The notes under the pieces: model-generated | Told to the model about the DNA's origin: nothing | What the model saw: the letters and a program-made list of their open reading frames with translations, nothing else | Databases searched by the model: none | Position numbers and translations under genes: made by a program | Assembly: GCA_945888705.1 (NCBI GenBank) | Contig: CAMDAQ010000010.1 | Coordinates: forward strand, 1-39,141 | Length of the DNA: 39,141 bases | Direction of reading: 5' to 3' | Origin: Singulisphaera sp. GP187 | GTDB taxonomy: Bacteria; Planctomycetota; Phycisphaerae; Phycisphaerales; SM1A02 | In this document: in pieces, positions 15,841 through 23,376 of the stretch | Layout: the number at the start of each line of letters is the position of its first letter | Position numbering within the stretch: the first letter of the stretch is position 1

Positions 15841-15885
15841 ATCGCCCGGTGGGCACAGCTGACGATGGAACGGCCAACCCGGGAC

Positions 15886-16641
15886 TCACGGCATGCTGTG
15901 CGCGGCGTTCCATGCCACGAACGCACCGGCGCCGAGCAGGATGAGTGCGGCGATCCAGCGTCCGTTGGTCTTCATGAAGGCCTCGCAAGATGCCCTGATC
16001 GATGCGCTGCCGCCGGGGCGGATGAGCTCGACCACGAGCGGCGTGCAGGAGGGGGTGAGCGCCACGGCAGCGAAGAGGGCCAGGCCGAGCGCGCGATCGG
16101 CTTCGCCCGCGATCTGCATGGCTTGATGGCCCGCCGCGATCGAGACCGAGAGGCACTTGGGGTGGATGCCCACGGTCGCGAAGCCGATGACGCCTGAGCG
16201 GAGTCCACGACGCCACGTGGGGATCTCGCGTCCACCGAGCCCCTTGAAGCGTTCGGCGAACCAGCGCTTCACGCGCGATGCGAGGCTGGGCTTCTTGCCC
16301 GAGGCATCCTCGCCTGATTCCTCCGCGATGGGTGCGTGGCGCACGGCGCGCACCGCTCGCTGCAGGCCCACGCCGACGAGCAGCCCCGCGATGAGCGCGC
16401 GCACGATGAACTGCGTCCACGTGTGATGCACGGGTGCGCCTTCTGCGGGGGGTGTGGGCGCCACGAGGAAGCCGATGGTGAGTCCGAGCGCAAGTCCGCC
16501 GATCGCGCCCACGGCGTACATGAGGGCAGCCAGGCGGGGCGACTTCTTGTCACTGGCCATCACGAGCCCGATGAGCAGGTTCTCGGGGCTCAGCAGGATC
16601 GCCACGCCGAGCGAGAGAAGGACGGTGAGGTGGGCGGACAT
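15886..16641 (-). CDS. Membrane protein of GAP/Sap (sulfolipid-addressing-like) type
   Basis: 251 aa with about six hydrophobic segments: L-L-S-L-G-V-A-I-L-L-S-P-E-N-L-L-I-G; Y-A-V-G-A-I-G-G-L-A-L-G; a segment around V-R-A-L-I-A-G-L-L-V-G; G-V-I-G-F-A-T-V-G-I; F-A-A-V-A-L-T-P-S; and I-A-A-L-I-L-L-G-A-G. The S-P-E-N at the end of helix 1 and the 3+3 layout with a charged cytoplasmic loop (S-G-E-D-A-S-G-K-K) resemble GAP-family (SfLAP) proteins and, more distantly, LysE-type exporters. No substrate can be named. The ATG at 16639-16641 lacks a clear Shine-Dalgarno. It diverges from the lipoprotein gene at 16766. Confidence 0.65.
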   Translation of the reverse strand: MSAHLTVLLSLGVAILLSPENLLIGLVMASDKKSPRLAALMYAVGAIGGLALGLTIGFLVAPTPPAEGAPVHHTWTQFIVRALIAGLLVGVGLQRAVRAVRHAPIAEESGEDASGKKPSLASRVKRWFAERFKGLGGREIPTWRRGLRSGVIGFATVGIHPKCLSVSIAAGHQAMQIAGEADRALGLALFAAVALTPSCTPLVVELIRPGGSASIRASCEAFMKTNGRWIAALILLGAGAFVAWNAAHSMP

Positions 16642-16765
16642 GCCCGGCAGGGTAACGCCCTGCCGTCAGGCCATGGTCGGTCGACTCGCGCGACCAAGCG
16701 CCAGCCCCGCTAGGCTTCGACTCGACCGATCATCAACGATCAGTCGCGACCGTAAGGACTCCGCC

Positions 16766-17368
16766 ATGAAGATGACCACCATCCGCCGTCCCCTTCTCGC
16801 TCTCTCCGCAGCGCTGCTCGTCAGCGGCCTCGCCGCGTGCGGCTCCAACGCGCGTGTGCGTACGGGCTACATCCCCCGTTCGGTGAAGATGACTGAGGTC
16901 GACGACATGACGCAGGAGTGGCGCGGCGGAGCGCGCATCGCGGACTTTGCGAGCGTGACCGTGGCCGAGGTCTCCACGCCCAATCGTGGCGCGTACGGCG
17001 AGATCAGCGAAGAGAAGCTCGCCGAGGTGCGCGCGGTGCTCCAGAAAGCGCTCTCTGAGGAACTCGCCCAACTCAAGCCGTCCGGTGCGGGTGGACGCAC
17101 CCTCGTGGTGCGCGCGGCGATCACCGCGATCAAGCCCAACAACCCACTCCTGAACGTGGCGCCGCAGACGCAGATCCTCAAGCGCGGCTACGGCTACGCC
17201 TCGTGCGAGATCTACGCCACTGACGGCGCCACGGGCCAAGTGGTGGCCGCGTTCATGCAGACCGCCGACACGCAGCGCGTGAGCACCGAAAAGTTCTCCG
17301 ACATCGGAACCGCCGAGCGCGCCGCGAAGGATTGGGCCAAGGCCTTCGGCGAACTCGTCGCGCGTTGA
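16766..17368 (+). CDS. DUF3313-like lipoprotein
   Basis: 200 aa starting at ATG 16766 (M-K-M-T-T-I-R-R-P). A type II signal peptide ends in the lipobox L-A-A-C with the lipidated cysteine at residue 25. The mature part has the order of elements seen in DUF3313 lipoproteins: F-A-S-V-T-V-A near the start, then L-V-V-R-A-A-I-T-A-I, then a strand with A-S-C-E-I-Y-A-T-D-G-A-T-G-Q-V-V-A-A. An outer-membrane-anchored periplasmic location is expected; the function of the family is unknown. It is the last backbone gene before the accessory region: the relic at 17381 begins 12 bp after the stop. Confidence 0.8.
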   Translation: MKMTTIRRPLLALSAALLVSGLAACGSNARVRTGYIPRSVKMTEVDDMTQEWRGGARIADFASVTVAEVSTPNRGAYGEISEEKLAEVRAVLQKALSEELAQLKPSGAGGRTLVVRAAITAIKPNNPLLNVAPQTQILKRGYGYASCEIYATDGATGQVVAAFMQTADTQRVSTEKFSDIGTAERAAKDWAKAFGELVAR

Positions 17369-17380
17369 CCAGCGCTGCGC

Positions 17381-17468
17381 GCGCCGAGCTCGACAGCTTG
17401 CTCATAGAGGTCCAACCCAGCTTCAGGCTGAGGTCGCGAAGGTCTCTGCTCAAGCGCAGGTAGCGCTT
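17381..17468 (+). pseudogene. Frameshifted relic of the conserved element gene found intact at 32640
   Basis: These 88 bp align with 32719-32807, inside the intact gene at 32640-33284, at about 80% identity by eye. They share GCGCCGAGCT, CAGGCTGAGGTCG and GCGCAGGTAGCGCT in the same order and spacing. One base is missing near 17414, so the reading frame is lost, and the match stops at about 17468. The intact copy encodes E-L-A-S-G-L-I-N then L-Q-A-E-V-A-K-V-Y-A-Q-A-Q-V-A-L here. This is a fossil of a related element gene directly next to the lipoprotein stop, suggesting the left edge of an insertion. Confidence 0.75.
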
Positions 17469-17481
17469 GTCATGGGATTCG

Positions 17482-17620
17482 TCGCCCGCGCAGCGGGCGC
17501 GCAAGCCCTGCGCGGCGAAAGCCGCGCCCGGACCGGCGGAGCCGGGACGCTCTTCGCCCATGAAGCGAGAGAGCGCGCCCACCGAAGGTGGCCGCGCTCT
17601 CGAACGGAATGGGCGAAGAG
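17482..17620. other. Cluster of four strong hairpins ending in a 12-bp inverted repeat
   Basis: In 140 bp there are four consecutive inverted repeats. These are GCCCGC/GCGGGC (about 17483-17498), GCGCGGC-GAAA-GCCGCGC (17510-17527), CCCGG/CCGGG (about 17527-17546) and GAGAGCGCG/CGCGCTCTC (17569-17601, with inner CCACC/GGTGG). The last is enclosed by CTCTTCGCCCAT (17550-17561) and ATGGGCGAAGAG (17609-17620). The outer repeat duplicates, in inverse orientation, the acceptor end of the tRNA-like relic beside it. No protein reading fits. A structured RNA, a recombination/transfer site or tRNA terminator remains are possible. Confidence 0.6.
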
Positions 17621-17634
17621 GGATTCGAACCCCC
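17610..17634 (-). pseudogene. Orphan tRNA 3' end (T-arm plus acceptor strand)
   Basis: On the minus strand the sequence reads GGGGG-TTCGAAT-CCCTC (T-stem and loop, one G-T pair) followed by TTCGCCC and A, then TT. This is the 3' quarter of a tRNA or tmRNA without encoded CCA, matching the style of the intact tRNA-Pro at 613. The matching 5' acceptor GGGCGAA and the D and anticodon arms are not found in the expected upstream 60 bp. A truncated tRNA end is the usual product of tyrosine-integrase insertion into a tRNA, so this is a candidate attachment-site half. Confidence 0.6.
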
Positions 17635-17636
17635 CC

Positions 17637-18068
17637 ACGATTTCCCGGGGAAGAGGGGGGTGTGTCCCTGAGGTGGCGTACAGGGTGGCGTACCGGCCTC
17701 CGGCCAACGACGGTGGACGTGGGCACGGGCCCACTGCCTCGGAGGCAGCCGTCCCGGCCGGCGAAGGCGCTCGTTGGCGGCACGCCTCGGCTCACGCAGC
17801 GGTGACGGTGACGGTGCGCGGCTGGTCTAACTCGCGCTGGCTCCTCGGCCTGATGGATGGGGCGGCCACTCGCGAGGGGGACACGCCGCCCGCCTGAATC
17901 CACACGCGTGCGAGGCCTTGGGACGGTCGAGAGAATTTCACTTTCTTGCATGTTGACGCTATTAACGTCATTTTTTGACTCTTACGGTCCCACCCACCAC
18001 GGCTGCCGCCGGCCATTCATGCTCGATTGTTTTCGGGCACCGGAAGCAACGGCGCCGTGGTGAGGACC
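17637..18068. other. Gene-free stretch with probable promoter and palindrome before the primase gene
   Basis: No convincing coding region is seen. The minus strand near 17660-17700 reads R-Y-A-T-L-Y-A-T-S-G in one frame next to the tRNA end, where integrase C-termini often lie, but the rest of an integrase is absent. From 17935 the DNA becomes AT-rich. TGACG (17954-17958) and CGTCA (17966-17970) form an inverted repeat around CTATTAA, overlapping a possible -10 TATTAA (17960-17965) with TTTCAC about 18 bp upstream. It is a plausible repressed promoter for the gene starting at 18069. Confidence 0.45.
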
Positions 18069-20483
18069 ATGATTCCACTCCACCCAATACCGCTCGTCAT
18101 CGCAGCAGAAACTCCCGCCTCGAGAGCCCTTGCCATTCCGCCCGACGATTGTGCTGCCCAACTGCGCACCGTCCTGAACTGGCAGCCCGGCGAACACCGT
18201 GAGATCCGCGTCATCGCCAAGGGCCAGGCGGGCAACGGCATCTCCCACGCCGTCGTGGCCTCACCCGAGGAAGCTGCCTCGGCAATCCAGGGGGTCGCCT
18301 ACGGCGCCGGCGTGTACATCACGATGAACCCCATCCGCCACGGGGCGGGCGTGGCCCGCAAGGCCGGCACCACACTCACGCCTGCTGGCTCGGGATCCGC
18401 CACCGTCGATACCGACATCGAGCGTAGGAAGTGCTTCGTCATCGACCTTGATCCTGTGCGTGACGCCGACACCTCGGCGACCAACGAGCAGCTCGCCGAG
18501 ACCCGTGCCCTCGCCACAACCATCGTCGAGACCCTCCACGCCAAAGGCTGGCCGAAGCCGACCGCGGTCTGCAGCGGCAACGGCATGCACATCTATTACC
18601 GCCTCGACCTTGAAGGTGGATCGGACCTGCCCCGACGAGCACTTCGTGGACTCGATGAACGCTTCAGCACCACCGCCGTGAAGGTGGACACCACGGTCGC
18701 CAACGCCGCCCGCATCATGCGCATGCCGGGGACATGGACGGCGAAGGGAGGCGATCGTTCCCTGCACCGCACCTGTACGTTGGAAGTCGCCGGCGAGGAT
18801 CGCCTGCTGACCCGAGAGCAGCTTGAGGCAGTGGCCCTGCAGCCGGTTGAATCGAGCCGCATCAAGACGGATCCGGGCATCTCCACGGGGTCCTTCGACG
18901 TCCATGCCTGGCTCGAGCAGCATGGCGTCAGGCACCGTGGGAAGGAGCCATGGCCAGGCGGACGTGCCGGCGCTCACCGCTGGGTCCTCGACGTCTGCGC
19001 CTTCAATCCGGCTCACAACCGTGGCGAGGCCGTGATCACGCAGCAGGCAAACGGCGCCATCGGCTTCACGTGCCACCACGAATCCTGCAGCGAGCACGGA
19101 TGGAAGGAGTTTCGAAGGATCATCGAGTCGGTACGACGAGCACGCGCAGACTCTCCCGCAGCCCCCCGTATGGCCTACCCGGTGGATGCCCTGCCTGTCC
19201 TCTTGCAGGATCTCGTCCGAGCACAAGCATCGGCGTCAAGGGTTGATGAAGCCTCGGTAGCCGTCCCGGCCATGACGGCGCTGCTTGGCGTGATCGGCAA
19301 CTCCGTCGAGGTCGAAGTTTGGCCCGAGTGGACCGAGCCGATGGTCGCCTGGACGGCGCTCGTCGCCCTCTCCGGAGCGATGAAGTCTGCAACGATCGGT
19401 TTGGCCGAGAAGACGCTGATCAATCTGGAAAATGGCTTTCCGCCGCCCTTGCCAGAACACAAGCGTGAACGCCTCGTCGTCACAGATGTCACAGTTGAGG
19501 CGCTTGGTGAAATCGCTGCTCAGAACCCGAGGGGGCTCGTCCTGTACCGTGATGAACTTGCCGGGCACATGCGAGCGATCGGCCAGTACAAGAAGGTCTC
19601 CGGGGCCGACGAGGCGTTCTGGCTCTCGGCCTACGAAGGCAAGCGCCACACCGTGGATCGAAAGTCAACAGGGTCGACGATCGTGCGTCGAGTGCTGATC
19701 AGCGTCCTGGGCAGTATCCAGCCAACGGTGCTCCGAGAGGTGATGACCGAGCGAAGCCGCTGTGAGTCCGGTTTCGCCGCCCGATTCTGGTTTGTTCATC
19801 CTGAACGACGCTTGATCGTCACGAAGAAGCCTTCGCCGGAACTCACCAGCCACGTCAAGACGATTCGTACCCGCTTGTACTTGTGCATGGAGAGCCTGCG
19901 AAAGATCCCCATGCCCGACGGAGAACCCGCCACCCTTCGCTGCAGCGACCTCGCGGCGGAGCGACTTGAACAGTTCGCGAATCACCATGAAGAGGTGGCC
20001 TACGGGCTGCCGGACTCCAGCGTGGAGCGTAGTTGCCGATCCAAGGCTCGCGGATGGGCTGCCAAGGTGGCGGGGCTGGTCGCTCTGCTTCGCTGCTACG
20101 AGGCCCAGCAGGGCGGCGAGCCAGCGGAACCCGACTACTCGTCGCTCACTATCGAGGAACCCGATGTTGAAGCGTCCATCCGTCTCATTAATTGGCAGAT
20201 CGCTGAGAACGCGCGGGTACTTCGTACCTTCACGACCGATGCCATCGATCAGCGCTTGAAGCATCGGGATGGGCTTGCCCGTGAAGCACTTGATCAAACC
20301 AAGCGCGTCGTGACCTGCACCGAGTATCGACGACGGCACGGCGTCAGCAAGGAGGAAGCCGAGGCCGTCCTGGACGAGCTCGTCACGGCGAAGCTCTGGG
20401 CCAAACGCTTCCCCAAGCCTGCCCAAACAGGAGGGCGTCCCGTCGCCGAGTACCTTCCGCTCGGCGAGGACAGCGTTCGCTGA
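18069..20483 (+). CDS. Mobile-element primase-helicase (AEP primase plus DUF3987)
   Basis: 804 aa. ATG 18069 follows GTGAGG. The N-terminal half is an archaeo-eukaryotic-type primase: motif I D-L-D (126-128), motif II S-G-N-G-M-H (H174) and the motif III-like V-D-T-T-V-A-N-A-A-R-I-M-R-M-P-G-T-W. A Cys/His knot (C-H-H-E-S-C-S-E-H-G-W) follows near residue 340. The C-terminal half matches DUF3987 (helicase/ATPase-like) with V-L-Y-R-D-E-L-A-G and A-F-W-L-S-A-Y-E-G-K; its P-loop is atypical (S-G-A-M-K-S-A-T), lacking the usual GxxGxGK spacing. Such proteins initiate replication of plasmids, phages and integrated elements. It is the clearest mobile-element replication gene in the window. Hairpins follow its stop. 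Confidence 0.88.
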   Translation: MIPLHPIPLVIAAETPASRALAIPPDDCAAQLRTVLNWQPGEHREIRVIAKGQAGNGISHAVVASPEEAASAIQGVAYGAGVYITMNPIRHGAGVARKAGTTLTPAGSGSATVDTDIERRKCFVIDLDPVRDADTSATNEQLAETRALATTIVETLHAKGWPKPTAVCSGNGMHIYYRLDLEGGSDLPRRALRGLDERFSTTAVKVDTTVANAARIMRMPGTWTAKGGDRSLHRTCTLEVAGEDRLLTREQLEAVALQPVESSRIKTDPGISTGSFDVHAWLEQHGVRHRGKEPWPGGRAGAHRWVLDVCAFNPAHNRGEAVITQQANGAIGFTCHHESCSEHGWKEFRRIIESVRRARADSPAAPRMAYPVDALPVLLQDLVRAQASASRVDEASVAVPAMTALLGVIGNSVEVEVWPEWTEPMVAWTALVALSGAMKSATIGLAEKTLINLENGFPPPLPEHKRERLVVTDVTVEALGEIAAQNPRGLVLYRDELAGHMRAIGQYKKVSGADEAFWLSAYEGKRHTVDRKSTGSTIVRRVLISVLGSIQPTVLREVMTERSRCESGFAARFWFVHPERRLIVTKKPSPELTSHVKTIRTRLYLCMESLRKIPMPDGEPATLRCSDLAAERLEQFANHHEEVAYGLPDSSVERSCRSKARGWAAKVAGLVALLRCYEAQQGGEPAEPDYSSLTIEEPDVEASIRLINWQIAENARVLRTFTTDAIDQRLKHRDGLAREALDQTKRVVTCTEYRRRHGVSKEEAEAVLDELVTAKLWAKRFPKPAQTGGRPVAEYLPLGEDSVR

Positions 20484-20507
20484 CGGTCATCACGGCCCGA
20501 CGAGACA

Positions 20508-20738
20508 AACCCCCACTGGCGCCACGCTGCTGGGGGTTATCTCACGGGCTTCATGGATGAAACAGCCCCCGTAGTTGGGGGTTTCGAACTACGGCACCCG
20601 GGTTGATCTGTAGTGAACGTCTTCGGGTGAGCCGTGCCCCGCTGGGCCCCAAGGGGGCACGCTCCACGGTCGCTGCTCCCGGGCGGCGGAACTACCAATT
20701 GAATCGGGCGCTCAGGTCGAATAGTGTCTGACGACACT
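20508..20738 (+). promoter_or_regulatory. Structured intergenic leader with competing hairpins
   Basis: AACCCCCA (20508-20515) can pair with TGGGGGTT at 20531-20538 or with an identical TGGGGGTT at 20576-20583. CCCCC (20566-20570) can pair with GGGGG (20577-20581), or the overlapping CCGTAGTT (20569-20576) with AACTACGG (20587-20594). CGTGCCCC/GGGGCACG (20633-20661) forms a separate hairpin. AGTGTC-TGAC-GACACT (20723-20738) lies 20 bp before the ATG at 20758. Some of these may simply terminate the primase transcript (GGGGGTTT has a short T-run). Their mutually exclusive pairing is attenuator-like, but no known riboswitch is recognised. Confidence 0.45.
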
Positions 20739-20753
20739 CGTTCCGGGAGAAAG

Positions 20754-20807
20754 CAACATGAAGAACCTGATCTTGTCGTCGGTGCTTGTCCTGATCGCAT
20801 CTTCAGC
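20754..20807 (+). repeat. 54-bp exact repeat covering start and signal peptide, copy 1
   Basis: The 54 bp from CAACATGAAG to the end of the signal peptide are identical to 22472-22525 at the start of the next gene. The encoded signal peptides (M-K-N-L-I-L-S-S-V-L-V-L-I-A-S-S-A) are therefore identical, while the proteins that follow are unrelated. Confidence 0.92.
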
Positions 20808-22455
20808 CTCACAGGCGCAGGAGGCGGTGCATCCTTCTGCAGGACTTCCGATCGAACTGACGTTCAATGAGCTGCGAGTCAAGCAACCGGGTAACGACGT
20901 CGATGAATACGTCGAGTTCATCGGCACGCCGGGTGCGTCACTGCGGGGACTTACGTACATCGTGCTCGGTGATCGTGCCGCTACCCGGACCAATCCCTAC
21001 GATTCATCGGGCTACGTCGAAATGGCGTTGCCGCTTGATGGCGCAATCGTTCCTGCCGACGGCATTTTGCTGATCGCCGAGCCAACCGCAAGCTTTCCGC
21101 TCGAACTCGACTGGGTCGCTCCCGCAGATGGTTTGCGGTTCGAGGACAACAGCACGTCGCGCACCCACCTGATCGTGGCTGGCTGGAGCGGTGCAATCAA
21201 CACCGACCTCGACACGAACAACGACGGGACCCTCGACTCAACGCCCTGGCTGTCGGTGGTGACCAGCGTGGCTGTGCTCGGTCCGTTCACGACGGACCAG
21301 GTGTACTCGCCGAACACGATCCCAGCGGATGTGACCTCGACCGGCACGTTCACGGCGGCGCACGGATACCGCTGCTCCCCTGACAACCAGTGGACCGTCG
21401 GCGCAGTGACCTTTTACCCGGGGGGCGGCGACACACCTGGTGCCGTCAACCGCGCCTGCTCGGCCGGCCCGGTGCTCGAGTGCGGCGAGGTAACTGCCGG
21501 TGCCTGCAACGTCGAGCATGCCACGCCATTCTGCAGCGACACCAACTGCTGCAACGCGGTGTGCGTGGTCGATCCTGACTGCTGCGTGACCGCGTGGGAT
21601 GCAGCTTGCGTGACCCAGGCAGCAACGAGCTGCGCGGCTGCCACGGCGAGCTGCGAGTTCGTCGATGTCCGCCTAAACGAGATCCGCAGCGACATGGCCG
21701 GGCCGGACACGATCGAGTTTGTGGAGATCGCCGGAGCGCCGGGTACTGCGCTTGATGATCTGACCTTGATCGTGATCGGCGACGGCACGGTCGGCAGCGG
21801 CGTGGTCGAACGTGCACGGTCGCTCGCTGGCGTGGTCATGCCCGCCGACGGCACCCTGCTGATCGGCAATCCTGCCCTGACGCCCGACGTGGGCAACGGC
21901 GCCGGCACCGGCGGCTCGAACGTCAATCAGGACTGGCTGGAGAACAGCGACAACCTGACGTTCTTCGTGGTCCGTGGCTGGACCGGTGCGCTGGCCGCAG
22001 ACCTCGATACCAACGACGATGGCACTCTGGATTCGACGCCCTGGGTCGAAGTCGTCGACGGCATCGCTTTGGTCGAGAGTGCCACGACCCCGCCGGTCGG
22101 TACGGAGTACGCCTACGGTGCCAACCGCATCGGGCCGGACGGCGTGAACGTGCCCGCACACGTCTGGCGTTGCCAGGACACGGGCTGCTGGAACATCGGT
22201 CTGTTTGACGTCTCAGCAAACCTATCAGCAGGAAACGAGACTCCTGGCGCAGACAATCTCGGATGTGTCGTCGTCACGTGCCCCGGTGACATCTCGGGCG
22301 ACAACCTGATTGATGCTGGAGACCTGAAGCTCATTCTCGCCGCTTGGGGATCGAATGGTCAGGGTCAGTTCAACACCGACATCGACGGCTCCGGCCTCGT
22401 GGACGGCGGCGACCTTGCCCTCGTTCTCGGCGGCTGGGGACCGTGCCCGCAGTGA
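20758..22455 (+). CDS. Secreted protein with two lamin-tail-like domains, Cys-rich module and dockerin-like anchor
   Basis: 565 aa, ATG 20758 after GGGAGAAAG. The signal peptide ends at A-Q-A-Q. Two homologous domains of about 200 residues start with L-T-F-N-E-L-R-V and V-R-L-N-E-I-R-S. Each carries D-E-Y-V-E-F-I-G or D-T-I-E-F-V-E-I-A-G, then L-I-V-x-G-D, P-A-D-G-x-L-L-I and D-T-N-N/D-D-G-T-L-D-S-T-P-W, a pattern like lamin-tail (LTD) domains. Between them is a Cys-rich module (about 245-290: C-S-D-T-N-C-C-N-A-V-C, D-C-C-V-T-A-W-D). The C-terminus has two dockerin-like units ending G-P-C-P-Q. No enzyme motif is seen; surface or extracellular matrix role inferred. Confidence 0.83.
   Translation: MKNLILSSVLVLIASSASQAQEAVHPSAGLPIELTFNELRVKQPGNDVDEYVEFIGTPGASLRGLTYIVLGDRAATRTNPYDSSGYVEMALPLDGAIVPADGILLIAEPTASFPLELDWVAPADGLRFEDNSTSRTHLIVAGWSGAINTDLDTNNDGTLDSTPWLSVVTSVAVLGPFTTDQVYSPNTIPADVTSTGTFTAAHGYRCSPDNQWTVGAVTFYPGGGDTPGAVNRACSAGPVLECGEVTAGACNVEHATPFCSDTNCCNAVCVVDPDCCVTAWDAACVTQAATSCAAATASCEFVDVRLNEIRSDMAGPDTIEFVEIAGAPGTALDDLTLIVIGDGTVGSGVVERARSLAGVVMPADGTLLIGNPALTPDVGNGAGTGGSNVNQDWLENSDNLTFFVVRGWTGALAADLDTNDDGTLDSTPWVEVVDGIALVESATTPPVGTEYAYGANRIGPDGVNVPAHVWRCQDTGCWNIGLFDVSANLSAGNETPGADNLGCVVVTCPGDISGDNLIDAGDLKLILAAWGSNGQGQFNTDIDGSGLVDGGDLALVLGGWGPCPQ
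22376..22455 (+). repeat. 80-bp exact repeat covering last dockerin unit and stop, copy 1
   Basis: The final 80 bp of this gene, including the TGA, are identical to 23167-23246 at the end of the next gene. They encode the last EF-hand-like unit (D-I-D-G-S-G-L-V-D-G-G-D-L-A) and the W-G-P-C-P-Q tail. No synonymous difference is present. Confidence 0.92.
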
Positions 22456-22471
22456 ACTCAACGGAAGCAAA

Positions 22472-22525
22472 CAACATGAAGAACCTGATCTTGTCGTCGG
22501 TGCTTGTCCTGATCGCATCTTCAGC
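22472..22525 (+). repeat. 54-bp exact repeat covering start and signal peptide, copy 2
   Basis: Identical to 20754-20807. The similarity continues weakly for another 20 bp (CAGGCGCAG then AGGCGGTGCA) and then disappears. Confidence 0.92.
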
Positions 22526-23246
22526 AGCGCAGGCGCAGCAGGCGGTGCAGTGGAAGGTGAGCGATGGGGGGAATGGGAACTGGTACCGGTTGTTTGTCAC
22601 TGGGCCAATCACCTTCTGGGATTCGAGAGACCGCGCATTGCTTGTCGGCGGACACCTCGCCACTTTGGGACAGGCGAAGGAAGATGCTTGGGTTTGTGCC
22701 CGGGGCTGGACGCAAGTTGCGTGGATTGGCGGGTACAAGCCACAAGGATCAGACTGGATCTGGCTTGACGGCACGGCTTGGGGCTATACGAGGTGGAACG
22801 TCTGCGAGCCGAATGACGGCAGTGGAGAACTGGCGCTCATGTGTCCGCTGCATTGTGGTGTCTCTCAGGGGTGTGGTAGTGGCGGAGGCTGGTACGACTA
22901 TGGGCCGGTAGTTCACGCAGCATTTGTCACTGGTTATCTTGTTGAGTGGTCCGCCGACTGCAACGCGGACGGCATCGTGGACTACGGGCAGATCCTCGAT
23001 GGCACATTTCCAGACGCCAACGGCGACGGTGTGCCTGACTGCTGCGACGGCGGCGGGTCATGCACGCCGTGCCCCGGCGATGTTGCGAGCGACGGAATGG
23101 TTGACGGAGTCGACCTTGCCGCTGTCCTCAGCCAGTGGGGCACTCAAGGGAGCGGTACGTTCAACGCCGACATCGACGGCTCCGGCCTCGTGGACGGCGG
23201 CGACCTTGCCCTCGTTCTCGGCGGCTGGGGACCGTGCCCGCAGTGA
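22476..23246 (+). CDS. Secreted C-type lectin-domain protein with dockerin-like anchor
   Basis: 256 aa, ATG 22476, 20 bp after the preceding stop, so probably co-transcribed with the lamin-tail protein. After the shared signal peptide comes a C-type-lectin-like domain (about 25-165): G-G-H-L-A-T-L-G-Q-A-K-E-D-A-W-V, W-I-G-G-Y-K, W-I-W-L-D-G-T-A-W-G-Y-T-R-W and E-P-N-D-G-S-G-E (EPN, the mannose-type calcium/sugar motif), ending Y-L-V-E-W-S-A-D-C. Then follow a C-N-A-D-G-I-V-D-type calcium-binding stretch and two dockerin-like units ending G-P-C-P-Q. It may bind carbohydrate in a Ca-dependent way at the cell surface. A strong terminator follows at 23377. Confidence 0.85.
   Translation: MKNLILSSVLVLIASSAAQAQQAVQWKVSDGGNGNWYRLFVTGPITFWDSRDRALLVGGHLATLGQAKEDAWVCARGWTQVAWIGGYKPQGSDWIWLDGTAWGYTRWNVCEPNDGSGELALMCPLHCGVSQGCGSGGGWYDYGPVVHAAFVTGYLVEWSADCNADGIVDYGQILDGTFPDANGDGVPDCCDGGGSCTPCPGDVASDGMVDGVDLAAVLSQWGTQGSGTFNADIDGSGLVDGGDLALVLGGWGPCPQ
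23167..23246 (+). repeat. 80-bp exact repeat covering last dockerin unit and stop, copy 2
   Basis: Identical to 22376-22455, including the TGA stop; sequences diverge immediately after the stop in both copies. Confidence 0.92.
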
Positions 23247-23376
23247 CAGCAGATGGATCTCAGGTCATGACGGCGGGTGGTCAGCAGCCCTCGCTGAGCA
23301 ACAGCCGATCAAGCGCTGCATGATCATGGAGCAGGGGCGCATGAGCCGCCCCGAGCTCCGCTCCGACCCCCGGTAG

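Noticed and set aside
17253-17951. Minus-strand frame that might be an integrase remnant next to the tRNA end
   Set aside because: Only a short R-Y-A-T-L-Y-A-T stretch is suggestive; no R-H-R-Y catalytic residues of tyrosine recombinases can be found, so it is not reported as a gene.
18261-19226. Minus-strand open frame opposite the primase gene
   Set aside because: No motif or start signal; the plus strand carries the primase catalytic residues across the same interval.
23320-23376. Tiny frame (M-I-M-E-Q-G-R) just before the terminator at 23377
   Set aside because: 18 codons, no ribosome-binding site and no hydrophobic or leader-peptide pattern such as repeated regulatory codons.
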